Source: Allomyces macrogynus ATCC 38327 (taxonomy: Eukaryota; Blastocladiomycota; Blastocladiomycetes; Blastocladiales; Blastocladiaceae). Taken from it: a stretch of 64,000 nt of DNA. Under the pieces are notes generated by a model that worked only from the letters and a program-made list of their open reading frames with translations, was not told the DNA's origin and made no database searches. Every line of letters starts with the position of its first letter. The stretch's first letter is position 1. Made by a program: the position numbers and the translations under genes. Location: positions 427,052 to 491,051 of the forward strand of contig GG745367.1 in NCBI GenBank assembly GCA_000151295.1. The letters run 5' to 3'. Shown one piece after another: positions 29,740-41,649 of this stretch.

Positions 29740-32700
29740 TTACTTCTCGCCAACTCCCCTTTTCGCCACAGCCTGCACCAGATCCGCAACAATAATGCGT
29801 TGCACCGCGTCCATGTCCGAGGTCCTCAAGACAAAGCTTGGGTCCCTCGCGCGCCGCAACAGGCTCCTCGCAAAGTGTGTCAGCTCAGACGGGTGGACAA
29901 TGTTTGTTGCCGCGAGCTCCGGCGCGCGTCGATCTCCGTGTCCTGCAAGCGACTTGGCCGTGGCGAACACGGGCGATGCGGGGGACGGGTCGTCACTAAA
30001 GCCGGCCACAAATGCGTCGACAAGACCCGTGTTCAGCGGCTCGCCCCAAAACATGGCCGTATACCTGCACCAGGAGCAATAGTCAGGGTCCGCTCTAGTC
30101 GAAGGCGCACGGCACGACAAGGGCAAATAAGAGAAACTGTACACTTGGAAATCCGCAAACTGCAGAGCCACGACCAAGTCGAGCAGCTTGAACACGGCGA
30201 GGAGCGAGACCACGTCATCACGCGCCGTCTGTGCCCCGTCTTTGGTGGTCATAACACTTGGCAACACGCGTACCATATCGGCAATCAAAATCGGCCACAA
30301 ACTCGTCAAGTGCTGCGCCGAAAACCGTAGAATCATGACGCGGACCAGCAGGAAGAGCTCATAAAACAGGTCGCCGGAGCCGAGCGCGAGCAAATTGACA
30401 ATGCGCTCTTGGATCAGCGGCATGGCAGGCAAGTGCCGATCCATGTCGCCCGCCCACAAGAGCATCGACAGTCGCCGCACGAGCTGGCACCGCGTCGCGA
30501 CTTCGTGGTCGCGCGAGCTGAAGAGCAGGTTGGTCACGGGCGCGGCGAGCCGAGTGACCAGGTCCGTGACTCGGTCCGGATCTTGCGCATACCCGCGGCC
30601 CAACAGGGCGCACCACTCCGGGAACGCGTCCGAGGCCAGCGGGAAGAACCGGTAGTCGAGGAAATGGTCCCAAATCTCGCGCTTCCATGCGCGCGCCGTC
30701 CACGGGATCGCGGCGATGGAGTCCATGAGCGAGAGAATGAGACGGTAGGTCGGGAGCGCCGGTTGCTTGAGCGCGGGCTGCACAACGTAGTAGACGAGAC
30801 TCGAGTACGCCGCGGCCGCGCGGTCCTGGTCCCGCAGCACGTCACGAACGGCGAGCAGAACTGTGTCGCGCGTCACGGCGAGGAGGGACTCGACCGAGTA
30901 GTCGGGGCCAGCCATGGACGCGATCGCGTCAGCGGATGCAGATGCGATCACGAGGTTGGAGAGTCGAGACTTGCTCGAGGCTTATTGAGGGAGCACGTGT
31001 AAGCAGTACCAGTATGCACATAAATCTCGATACGAGTGAGCGATCGTACATGGTTTGACAGGCGACCCGGGTGTGGCATCAGCTTGGAAAATGGACGCGA
31101 CCAGCGTCGCGTTCAACGCGTCGACCACCTTTTGAAACAGTTCCACGGCATCCTTGGAAATGCGACGATCGGCGTGCCCGCACAGCGCAGAACAATACGC
31201 GGCCGCGAGCTTGACCAACGGCGCGTGTAGAGCATTGGGTTGAATCGACAGGTAATCACGTGCAAATTGCTGGAGCGCGGTCCATGTTTGGAAGTAGTGC
31301 GTGGTGGAATGGCCCGTCAAGGCCAAGAGCGCATCGAAGAGAATGGGAACGGTCCTGCAAGCGGGAGCAATAATGGTGAACATAACGGTTTCGCTCCATG
31401 CCGTTTGACGTGGGCGAGCGAGCGTACAGGGGACGAAACATGGGCGCTTGTGACCCCAACCCGAACCGCATCAAAATACTCGACATGCACGTCGTGCACA
31501 GCGTCTCCATCTCGGCATGGCTGACGGCCAGCAGTTCCTCTAGCGTGCACCCGCCCGCCGACCACACAGCAATGACGGCCTCGATCCACGGGCGCGGGAC
31601 AGCCGTTGAAACATGCTTGGCGAGCCGGTCGAGTCGACGAAACGCGTCCCGTGGTCCGCGACGATCAGGGGCCATGCGCGCGGCCTCGACGAGCATCATG
31701 GCCAGGTCCGAGAATGTGGCAATGGCCGGGTCCAGGAGCCACGGGAGGTGCGACGTGGACCGCGCAGTCGGTTGCCCCGAGTTCGATGGACCCGAACTCG
31801 ACAATGGCGACGCAAAAACGCCCGAGACGTACTGGACGAGACCGAGGCCCTCGTCGGCGCCGCCGGAACCCGATGCTGACCTGCCCGTCAGGGCTGGCCC
31901 GTCCTTGACCGGAAGTGCGACGAGATACACATGTTGGACGCCGCGCAGGTACGCGATAAACGAGTTCTCGTCGGTAGTTTCCAGGAGCGTGCGGTGCAGG
32001 GCCTGGATCATAACGAGGAACAGCCGACGCAGGCTCGGCCCGAGAATTGGCGTGACCGCGACCAAAAATTCAACATACGCGGCAAGAACGGGGGTGTTGC
32101 CCGCCGTGGTCATTCCTTGCGCGAGAATCGCCTCCAATGCAGCTCCAGAATCCGGTACGTCTTGGTCTGCGTCGCCTGCCGAATCGCGCTTGTTGGAAGT
32201 CGGTGAAGAACTCGGCGCAGGCGCCGTCAAGTCGAGGTTCGACCCGAGAATGGCACCGCTGCGCGTCATGGTCGGCGGTGCGGGACTTACGGTCGGAGCA
32301 GCACCGGCAGCCGGCGGCGGCACAATGAGCAGAGCCTTGAGGGTGCCGAGCAGCTTGACCTGCAGCTCAAGCACGCCCCGCTCGATGGCGCGGAAAAGCG
32401 CAGCGATCACTCGGCGTTGGTACGGGTTAGTGAGGGCGAGGAGCGGTTGCGACTCTGGGATCGCGACAAGACGAGCAAAGCTATCACACGCCGCGAGCTG
32501 GAGTTGGTCGGCGGCGTTTTGCTCGGGTACTATAGCACCGTCCGGTGCAAACGACGCGAGGAACAAACTCGAGACGTCCAAGAGCGTGGCCAGGTACGGC
32601 CGATGGCGGTGCAAATCAGGCTGCACGAGCGCCGCGTGCAGTTGTCGTTGGCCGAGCTCGAACAGCGAGCCAAGGAGCGCAAACCCGAAATCGAGGAGTT

Positions 32701-35556
32701 TGTAGTCAACGGCACTGCGATAGTTGTACGCGACCCCAAACGGCAGCGCCACCTCGTCACGTACAATCAACGGGTCCTCGAGCAGTTGCAAGAGCGGAAC
32801 GAGCATGCTGGAGAAGCGAGCGGTGAGTGCAGTCCATCAACGTAAAACGTAAGCGTAGACAACGTACTGGGTGTACGACGCCAAGTACGTGCTGATCCAT
32901 CGCTCAGCGCACCGCCGTGTGGCCCGCGACTGGAGCGCCGTGAGCACCGTCAAGAGCGGCCGGCCCATGACAAGTGCTGCGTCGACGAACCGCTCCTGCG
33001 AGTACCGCCAAAACACGCCAAACGCATCGAAACCAGCTTCGTCGTGCATGCGTGCATTAATTGTGTCCACGACGGTCGTCAGCTGCGTCGGGTCCAAGGA
33101 CAGAACTCGCCAAATTAAATCCACCGCGTGATCATGCACGACCGCATCGCGATGCGCCAGATGCGCAATGAGCAAGTCGAGAATAACAGTGACATGTGGC
33201 GATAGCGTAGCCGTTGGAAGGTTGAGCGCGAGACGGAGCAGAGATTGCGCAACGGACACGCTGGTCGTTGCGAGAAGAGCGAGAAAGGCGACCGGGTCGT
33301 GCGGTGTATGGCCAAGGTCGCCGAGGATAGCCGAAATCGACGAGATTTCGAGGTCGGATCGGTGGTGCTGCACCGAGACAAATAAGAGCCGTTCGAGGGC
33401 ATGGGCCACAGTGGCCATGGGGACCACAAGGAACGCCGAGCCGGGCTCCGAGTAGATGCGGCGAATATGGTCGAGTGCCAGGTCGATTTCCGGGCCAGAC
33501 GTCGGCGCATCCAAATGCCCGCACAAAGATGCAATCAAACGGGCGAGTCCTGCGAAGTCGGGCCGGTCCGGGTCGTCGACGAGAAGCTCGACCACGTGAA
33601 GAATGGCCATGGGGACGTGGATGCGGCGCGTGTCGTCAATGTCGAGGTTGCCCCATTGCAGCGTGAAGTGAACCCATTCGAGGTTGATCTACGGAAGAAA
33701 GTGTGGTCAGGAAGCGAGAGGTCTTCAAGTCAACGGGACGACGAAGACGTGGGAAAAGAATGCGCGCACCTCGTCTGGTGGCTGGTCGAGCCGAACATGG
33801 ATTTCACGCCAAACGGCCGTCGCGTCGAGCACTTCAAAAAACATGGCCGCAGTGCCCATCGCGTCCTGGAAGTCGCTCGGCGCACCCCGAGCATCCTGCT
33901 GCTCCTGCTGCTGAGAATGATAATCGAACAAAATGTCGAGCGTCGCGGGCAGTAGTGCGGCGAAAATCGGGCCACCAACCGCGTGCTTGTCCAGCAGCGA
34001 CGTCAAGACCTTGAAAGACGGGATCATGCGCGGCGCGACCATCGACTCGAGCTCCATGCGGAGGCATTGCACAATGAGACCTTGCGAATGGGCGCGAAAG
34101 TAGTCCTCTTCTTCGCCTGAAATGAACAATTTAACGACGGTCAGTGCTCCATGCGATGCAGTCGGCCAGCATTCAACGTCGACGCACCTTGGACCCACGC
34201 GTACAAGCGACGGTTCAGCGACATGTCGCGATGCAAGGCCACTTTGAGCACCTCGTTGGTCAAGAAGCGCAAATCGTCGTCGTTGCACTCGGCCGATCTG
34301 CAGCCAGAGAGGCCAAAGAAGCAATGAGAATCGCGGAGAACGAGGGTCGCACATCGCGGAGAAAAAACGTACACACGGTGGAGCGGGTACCGTGCAAGCA
34401 GCAGGTCCAGGGCGGATCGTTGCACGAGCTGCGACCGGTCGTGGAAGCACACAGCGAGGGCCTTGACCACAAGCGGCGGAGACCCGCGAATCATGGCCTG
34501 GCGCTTGGTCAGGTAGGTCAATCCGGTTCGTCGGACGGGCGCCGTGGTGAGAACGCACGTCCACAGCGAGTGGTAGAACCGGTCGGTGTCAACTGAACGT
34601 TGGACCTTGTCAATGACGGCCAATGTCTGTTGGGAGGTGAGTAGAAATAAGACGACCGATTCGCCTGTGCGTGAGCATTAAACGCGAAGCGTACCGGTTC
34701 AAAGAACTCGTTGTCCTCCTCCTCCAAACCGGGCAGCAGCGCCATCAAGAGACTAGAGAGGACCGGCAGGACGAGGTGGCCGAGCGTGACAAAGTACTTT
34801 TCGACCAAGGTCAGGAGAGCGGGCTAATGGGGAGAATCATTCGACAGATTCGTCATTTTGCGTTGATGAGCGAGGCGACGAACTCAGTTTGATTGGCCAT
34901 GGTCAGAGGGGAGGTGGGCACCTTGACGGACATGGGCGCAAACGTGAAGTACGGGAACAGGCCAAACGTCCAGATCGTCGCGTCGTTGGCGAGTTTTTCT
35001 GGCTATCAAATGGTCAGGCATCGTGAACAAAGTAACTTCATTGCGCAAGACATGAACGTGCATACTCCCAACACGTCAAACACGACCGAGTACGTTTCGA
35101 GGGCTTTTTGGTGCACGCCGGCCGGTAGCGCTGGGTTGAGGCATTGGGCAAGTCGTTTCGAGACCAAGAGCTTGCCCGGAACGTTGGGCGGGTTGGGAAA
35201 CGACTGGATCGTCTACGATCGCCGTACGAGTTGGAAGGGTGAACGTCTGGCGCGACGCTCGAGTGAGAACGTTGCTCAAGTTGAGCCAACCCACCTTGGC
35301 GAGCTTGGACAAGAAGGTGATCATGTCGGGCCATTCGGCAATCGAATCGAACGTGGCCAGCACGCGCTCCATGGCGGCCGAGTACTTTTTGAACGCATGG
35401 CTGGATCGCATGTCTGGGCATGGCGTCGAGCACGTCGGCGAGCAAAGATGAGCAACCGGTCCGCGCTCTTGTCCTGCTCCAGCTTGTGCACGGCGGGTCG
35501 CGCCTACCTTGATCAATGTCGCCATTGCCCAGGGCGAACAGGTCCGAAGATGACAT
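29740..35556 (-). CDS. DOP1: DOP1 (Dopey) family protein, multi-exon
   Basis: Large scaffold that with Mon2 and Neo1-type flippase acts in endosome-to-Golgi traffic. Start ATG at 35556-35554 ([13 protein letters not shown]), first intron donor at 35507. N-terminal hallmarks: [20 protein letters not shown] (about 35370-35310), [16 protein letters not shown] (about 35165-35110), [14 protein letters not shown] (about 34745-34700), then [15 protein letters not shown] (about 34410). The C-terminal hallmark [12 protein letters not shown] is near 30310-30280. One certain late intron is 30144-30065 (80 nt), joining DFQ to VYTAMFWGE. Other introns lie around 34660, 34300, 34110, 33690, 32840, 31390 and 31000. 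At about 1,700 residues it is close to yeast Dop1 and shorter than animal Dopey. The middle region has Ser/Pro/Ala-rich linkers (about 32290-32150). Confidence 0.85.
30065..30144 (-). other. intron in DOP1
   Basis: GTGTAC at the 5' end (30144) and TGCAG at the 3' end (30065), 80 nt. Splicing removes a stretch with no family resemblance and joins conserved flanks. It can also be read through without a stop, so an open frame crosses it. Confidence 0.7.
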
Positions 35557-36278
35557 GGTGGTGGCCGCGGGTCGACGCGAGCGCGGCTATTATGGCGATT
35601 GACTGAGATCGTAGTCGTTTCGTCGACTTGACACCTTGTAATTCTTGCGACGGGTCGGGTCGCGCGGCGTGGTGGGTGTTGGGCTTGAGCGCCGTTGGCG
35701 GGCGCCGGCGTTCCTCCAGCGCGTCGGGACACGTCTTGCAGTGTTGCGTGCGGTTGGAGCTGATGGTTGTGGGCCAGTAGCCGGTCGTCGCGCGCAGCTG
35801 TCGTGCCGTGGAGTCCAACGTTGCCAGTTGTCGACGGCGATGGCGCTGACGACAGCATGGGTTTAGGAGACGACAAGCGAGCCGCGACGCCGCAACGCGC
35901 AGTGAGCGGCCGGGATGGACGTGGCGGCGCACTCAGCTGACCGCGATTTGGGCGCACACCGCACCCCACCGCACACCGAAGGCACCGCCAGCTCGGCCGA
36001 GATGTACGAGCAGCTGCACCGAACTCGAGGCCGTGGCCGCCGCGCCGGTACTATGCGTTATATTCCCCAGCACCTCACGCAAATGACAGCCCACCGCCTG
36101 CAATTGACCCTTTCTCGACGACGCAGCAACCGCCCGACCCGTTTGTCCAAGCAATTTGCAGGCAGCTGACCACGATTTTGGCCATGCCGTCGATCCTTGC
36201 ATTGCAGCACGTCCTCGCTCAGCATCTCCAATTGTGACCAATTTACCTACTCTCAGCACCGCCGCCACAACGACCAAC
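35557..36278. other. divergent promoter region, DOP1 / Siw14-like gene
   Basis: About 720 bp with no recognisable gene. ORFs on both strands lack family resemblance. Confidence 0.5.
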
Positions 36279-37557
36279 ATGCCCAATCCCGTTCTGGTCC
36301 CGCCGCTCAACTTTGCCATGGTCGCGAGCGGTGTCTATCGCAGCGGCTACCCAAACAAGAAGAACTACGCCTTCCTAAAGAGCCTCAAGCTGAAGAGCAT
36401 CCTGTACGTGCGCTTGGTTCGGCTGCGTCGGGTCCTCGAGTCAATTTCGCAATTGACGCGCCCGCCGGGCTGCCACGGATCACTTGACTGCAATCAAACG
36501 CAACGTCGACGAACGCAGCTACTTGTGCCCTGGTACGTCAACGGTTCGGCGCTGACCTGATCGCATCAAGACCGCAAGGCTTATGATGAATCGACGCGTC
36601 CAGAGGACTACAACGAGGACAACGTCGCGTTTCTCAAGGACAACAAGGTCGCGTTTTTCCACGTCAAGATCAAGGGCAACAAGGTACGAGTTTGCATGCT
36701 CTGGCCAATGCTTCCAATCGTGCCGGCCGCTCGCGCATTGCTCGGCCAGTCCTGTCTCGGTACCGCTTTGATCTGTGGTGCAACCATGTTCACTGCGTTC
36801 GTTGTCGACCCACCAGGAACCGTTTGTCGAGATTGATCCCAACGACATTCGCAGCGCTCTCGAGACCATTTTGGGTGCGTCGCTCGCGGCTCGGATCAAT
36901 TGCCTCTCCACTTCCATGCAACCCAACTCCACGCGATTGCTCGGACTCACGACTGGCCTGGTTCACGGTTGCTCGTCAATCACAGATCCAACCAACCGCC
37001 CGATCCTCGTGCACTGCAACAAGGGCAAGCATCGCATCGGGTGCGTAATTGGGTGCCTGCGCAAGCTGCAGCACTGGTCCATGACGGCCATCTTTGACGA
37101 GTACCGGCGGTTCGCGGGCGAGAAGATTCGACTGGCCGATCAAGAGTGCATTGAACTATTTGATTCGCGCCAGGTCGCGGTGCGCGCGGCCGTCGTCGAC
37201 GCGGCCACCTTGCGCGCCTTCCCCGGGATTCGTGTCGCGGCGAGCAGCGCCAGCGCCGGTGCCGGTGCCGGTGGAGACGGTGCGCAGGTCGCGGGCGGGG
37301 CGGAGAAGGTGTGCAGGTCGCGGCGGGTGAGAAGATGCGCAAGTTGTTGCTGTGGAGAAGTAGTGATCAACGCGGTGGTGGTGCTGCGTGATGCAGAGCA
37401 AGACTGGCCCAGCACGAGCCCGGCACGCAGTGAACATGGTGCGCGGCCAATCATGATGGACGTTGGCCGACATGGGTTTGCCCGAGGTGTATTTCAGATG
37501 GCGAGAGGACGAGACGACGACATCATGAGAGAGGGTTCCCTTGCGGCTGTCGCGTAA
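36279..37557 (+). CDS. SIW14: Siw14-like atypical dual-specificity phosphatase
   Basis: Plant-and-fungi-type phosphatase; the yeast member hydrolyses the 5-beta-phosphate of inositol pyrophosphates. Exons that phase exactly: 36279-36403, 36519-36532 (14-nt microexon), 36571-36683, 36817-36874, 36986-37557; total 882 nt, 293 residues. Conserved blocks: PPLNFAMVASGVYRSGYPN, LKSILYLCP (across two junctions), FFHVKIKGNKEPFVEI, then the active-site loop HCNKGKHRIGC (CX5R: Cys nucleophile, Arg phosphate binder), GCLRKLQHWSMTAIFDEYRR and FAGEKIRLADQECIELFD. About 125 residues follow the catalytic domain, Ala/Gly-rich then Arg/Cys-rich, unlike the short family members; the gene may end earlier through another splice. 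The third and fourth introns are 133 and 111 nt; the second is only 38 nt. Confidence 0.88.
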
Positions 37558-39253
37558 GGTCGGCGCCCACGGGTGCGAGCAGGCCTAACGGCACAAGCGC
37601 GCGCCCGTGCTGTTCACTAATCACGCCTGGGCCAGATGATCGAAGGAGAACGCAACACAGCGGACAGACCCCCCCCCCCCCCCCCCCGACCAAACTGCGC
37701 TCTTCCGCGTGCGCCGCGCGCTAAATTCAACTATTTCGGGCCGGCCGCTTCCCTGATTATCGCTATGTCACTTCCACCTGGTCACATCACGCATTTCAGC
37801 ACTGTTGCGGAGGTTTGGCTGCCAGGCAAAGAGCGAAACGATGGGCGATGGGGCACGGTGCGGTCACGAGATCAGATTGGACGTCTCTTGGTTAAACCTG
37901 CGCGAAACCTATGCCACACTTCGTCGAATCAAGCGTTGACAGTTCATCTTCGTCCAGCTTTTCCGCGACCACGCTATCATCGCGCGTGCCTCGTCCATGT
38001 CCATCCGGCGCCCCAGGATGCGATGCAGCTCGATGCAACGCGATATAGACCGTGAGATTGACAGCCAACTTGGCCGCTGAAGTTGACCTCATGACAATCG
38101 CCACGGGGCCTGGGTCAGCGCGCGCGTACCCTGCCTTGACGGCCCGTTCCGCACACAAAAGTCGCAAAGGCATTCGGCGGCGCGGACTCTTCAGAAGCGA
38201 TATTTGGAAAAAAAAACTTGAAAAATAAATTATCAGATCGACAGCCGACACGATCCACCCTATCACGCATTCCGGGGCATGGGTCCCGTGGTGATGAAAT
38301 TGCGAACGCGTCCATGACCCAAAGGCACGCGCGATGGTGGCGTGTTCGAAACAGGTGGCGCTGGGCGCTGGGCCCTTGGCGTTGTCGGTTATGCTCCGGG
38401 TCTGTTGCTTGAATCGGAATCGGACCCCGACAATCGAAAGCTCGGTGACAACATCATGGGTTTTGTTGCGGCGCGGTGCATGCCGGAAAAGATTTCGGTG
38501 GCGTCCGTCTCCTCCAATCGCGCTAAAGCGGAATACCCAACCAAAGACAAAGGTGAACGTTTTTGCTTTGATGAGCCTTGTCTTTGCGTCGGGTGGGCCG
38601 AAATAAAAACGTCATTTAGGTCAAGCAGGCGTTGCTGGGCGTTGTCATCATGTCCAAACACTGGACGATTAAACGACAGTCAGGCAGGAACAGGACCCAG
38701 ACTCGCCTGAAAGGTGTTGCGGGTGGGTCCGTCTTTCAGGTGGCGTGCCCTCAAAGAATCCAATAATCGATCGAGGCAAAACGGGGGTGCGAAAGAACGT
38801 TGCCTTGCATCTGCTTCGCGCGCCGACCCCAAGGCATCATCGGACCATGCCCCCACACCGCATGTTCGCTGCCATGAACGCGCCATGATGGCGCAAGGCG
38901 ACGTGCGCCGTGATGCGCTGGGCCGAAGTTGGAGAAGCAAGAGCCGGAACGCCAACACCAACCCATTTCCGACCCGTTCAAGCCAGCACCACCACCACGA
39001 ACGACCTCGACGAAATGAAGTCTGAGATCCTGACACGTCGCGCTCAATGAACAAGGAAAAAACATCAAGTCAAGGAAAAAAACGGATTGGTATTGATTTG
39101 ATTCAGGGCGCTGCAGCGCGACAATGCCGGGCCCCAAAGAACGGGGCGGCGACAACGAACGCGCGCGTACGCAAGCGACTATGTACACCATCCACACTTC
39201 CACACCACACTTGCACTTGTTCCCGTCCATTTCAGCTCGGCACCTGTTCCCAT
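37558..39253. other. intergenic, 1.7 kb, no gene recognised
   Basis: Contains a C19 run at 37669-37687 and scattered short ORFs on both strands. No family resemblance and no RNA gene seen. Confidence 0.5.
37669..37687. repeat. C19 homopolymer
   Basis: Nineteen consecutive C on the plus strand, 112 bp downstream of the phosphatase stop codon. Confidence 0.9.
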
Positions 39254-39817
39254 TCACAGCGACACGGGCAAATACGGGCATGACGACCGCCATGCTGTGC
39301 TCGACCGCACGGCACGCGCGCCCGGGGCCACTGGGCGTGGGAGAACGCGCGTTGTCGGCACGAGCGGCGTGGCAGCGGCCAATGATGTCCAGGTCGTTGC
39401 CCACGAGGCACGCGGCGGCGAGAGCGGTGCCGGCGTCGGCGCTGGCGTTGGGCTCGGGCTGGCCATGAACGTGGTTGTCGTGCCAGCACAGGCGACCGCG
39501 GCGGTCGCGGCCGCGTCGGCCGACGCAACAGCGTGCAGAAGGGAGCAGGGCCAGCGTTGGGATGTCGAAGTGCACAAGAACGACGAGGCGGGCGATGCGG
39601 GCAATTCCCCACGCGACCGGATTGACTGGCCGCGGCACTGCTGCTGCTGCGACCACGGGCTCCTCAGGGTGGGGCGATGGCGAATCGCGCCGGGGCCGTG
39701 CGTCGCGGTCAATGCGGTCGCCGTGGCGCTCGACGCGGAAAAGGACTCGAGGTCGACGATGCGCCGCGGACCTGCGACCGGCGACGTGGCGGGCGAGAGC
39801 GGCCAGGCACAGGACGC

Positions 39818-39850
<33 letters not shown>

Positions 39851-40432
39851 GCCAGCGAGAGCTGTGGCCGAGGTCGTGACAGGTGCGGCCATGACCGGCC
39901 CAGGTCGTACAGCATGTTGGTCGGCGCCGAAGCCCGACGTGGCACCGGATGTTGGGGCAGTCGTGCCTTGCAGTTGTTGTGGGTAGGGCGCCGGGATCGC
40001 GATTCCAGGATTCGCTTCAAGCGACGCGACGCCGTGCACGCCGCGCAAATGCTCGCGCCAGCAGTCGCGCCGCGAAAAGCGCTTGTCGCAGCCGGGCAGC
40101 GTGCAGGCAAATGGCTTGGCCCCGGCGTGGATACGCATGTGCCGCGCGAGATGCGAGGACCGCGAAAACGACTTGGGGCAGTCGGGGAACGTGCACGCGT
40201 ACCGACCGCGAACGGGACCGGCCGCGGCCGGCGAGGAAGACGAGGAAGACGACGAGGTGGAGCCGATAGAGCGCGGCGCGCGCGAGCGGTCGGTGCCGGC
40301 AGCGGACAAGGTGGCGTCGGTGGTGCTGATGTGGTTCGTGTTGGCGGGCGCGTCGGTCGTGGCGGTGCTTGCCGTCGCGGGCGAGGACGGGTGGGCCAGC
40401 GGCATTGGAGGTGCAAGGTCGAAGTAGGACAT
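39254..40432 (-). CDS. two-finger C2H2 zinc-finger protein, putative transcription factor
   Basis: Product of 392 residues from ATG 40432. Two adjacent C2H2 fingers lie at about residues 77-135: CTFPDCPKSFSRSSHLARH then CTLPGCDKRFSRRDCWREH, joined by the classic linker HAGAKPF. Finger 1 looks like the KLF/EGR/Msn2 type (R-S-H-L contact helix). Flanks are Ser/Thr/Ala/Pro-rich and disordered, with an N-terminal Ser run and a second Ser run encoded by a GCT/AGC triplet repeat at 39821-39848. The frame stays open upstream to 40879, but a TATAAA on the minus strand at 40640-40635, about 205 bp upstream, supports the start chosen. Targets unknown; the C-terminal 150 residues are low complexity and may be partly unreal. 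Confidence 0.7.
39821..39848. repeat. (GCT)9 trinucleotide repeat coding for Ser
   Basis: About nine GCT triplets; on the minus coding strand AGC repeats encode a serine run in the zinc-finger protein. Confidence 0.85.
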
Positions 40433-40634
40433 GATTGGCGGCGCGCGGGGGCAGGACAAAGGGCAAGTCGGACGCGCAAGTCGGGACAGTGGGAGTCGTG
40501 CGGGCGGGCGGCAGCAGCAGCACCAGGAATTGTTGACAGCCAAGGAGGCGCTGATGAGCGATTGGCACGGTGGGCAAGGAAGGGTGCGAGGACGCGATGC
40601 AGGCCAAGGGCGGTTGGCGGGGGCGGCGGTTGGC

Positions 40635-40640
40635 TTTATA
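40635..40640 (-). promoter_or_regulatory. TATA box of the zinc-finger gene
   Basis: TTTATA on plus gives TATAAA on minus, about 205 bp upstream of the ATG at 40432. Confidence 0.4.
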
Positions 40641-41649
40641 CGAAAGCAGCTAGCAGCGGATTGGGGACGGCCGGGTTGGTCGGACTGGTTGGTTGGCCGG
40701 TCGGTCAGTCGGACGGGGAACGGAATTTGGCCTCCGCGCGCGGTCCCCGCCACGGCGCGCTGCTGCGACGACGTGGGGGATGGCGCCAGTCCGTCTCCGT
40801 GGGCATGCGCACGCGTGCACGCGGTGCACACCCATCGCGGCGACGGACGGACGACAAACCGCTCGGATAAGTTGCGCATCGACCGGCATCATCCGCGCAT
40901 GGTTCGGGTCCGCCCGCACACCACGTTCCGAGCTGGCCACCCTGAACCAAGCTGAACCTGCTGAACCTGCCTGATCCGCGGCCAGTCGCAGCGATTGGCG
41001 ATTGCGCGCACGCATGCCCAAGTCACGCATGCACCTGGCGCTGGCCCCGGGTTGGCCGTGGACCCGCCGCCCACCGCCTCGTCCCCTCTTCCTTGTCGCA
41101 ACTCGCGAAACGACCCGATAAAAACATGATGACAACAACGGCGGTCGATGGCCAGGGCAACTCCACGACCACCGTCACAATCAGGAGGCGTGCTCCGCTC
41201 CGCACGTTTGCTCGTGGTGGTGGCGCGACCAACAGAGTGGCACGCGTGGACGAAGACGACGACAACGACGACGACATCGCGAGCGCGCCGCCCGCTGGTT
41301 GGAAAAAGGACGTCCTTGCGTCCCACCACAAACGCGCGCGGGAACTGGACCTGGACTGAAAAGATAAAAACGGGCGACAAGGGAAAAGGTCGACGACAGA
41401 ACGTGGGACCAATCATTGGCGAAGTGGTGATGGCAATGTGTGGCATCAAAACCTGGGGCCACTGTCGGGGAGTGCCGACAACACAACATGAGGGGAGTTG
41501 ATTTTCAGGTGGGCCGGGCTGGAAACCTCAAGGCGCCAAACCAACTGAGGTTTTCGCTCACCTGGTGCGGGACCCGCGCGCAGCCACTTATCTCGCACCT
41601 GATCAGGCATTCCGCAGGTTGCGTTGTCTAAGGGAAAGAGCCGTACCCT
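40641..41649. other. intergenic, no gene recognised
   Basis: GC-rich spacer between the zinc-finger promoter and the CpG-poor block. Overlapping short ORFs on both strands have no family resemblance. Confidence 0.4.

Noticed and set aside
30065..30144. Continuous reading through the DOP1 3' region without an intron
   Set aside because: The 80-nt stretch has canonical splice ends and no family resemblance, and removal joins conserved flanks in frame.
29029..30330. 433-codon plus-strand open frame spanning the MetH end and DOP1 end
   Set aside because: Overlaps two real genes in the wrong frame and strand and resembles nothing.
39677..40870. 397-codon plus-strand open frame across the zinc-finger gene
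   Set aside because: Arg/Gly-rich shadow of the C2H2 gene, which has unmistakable fingers on the other strand.
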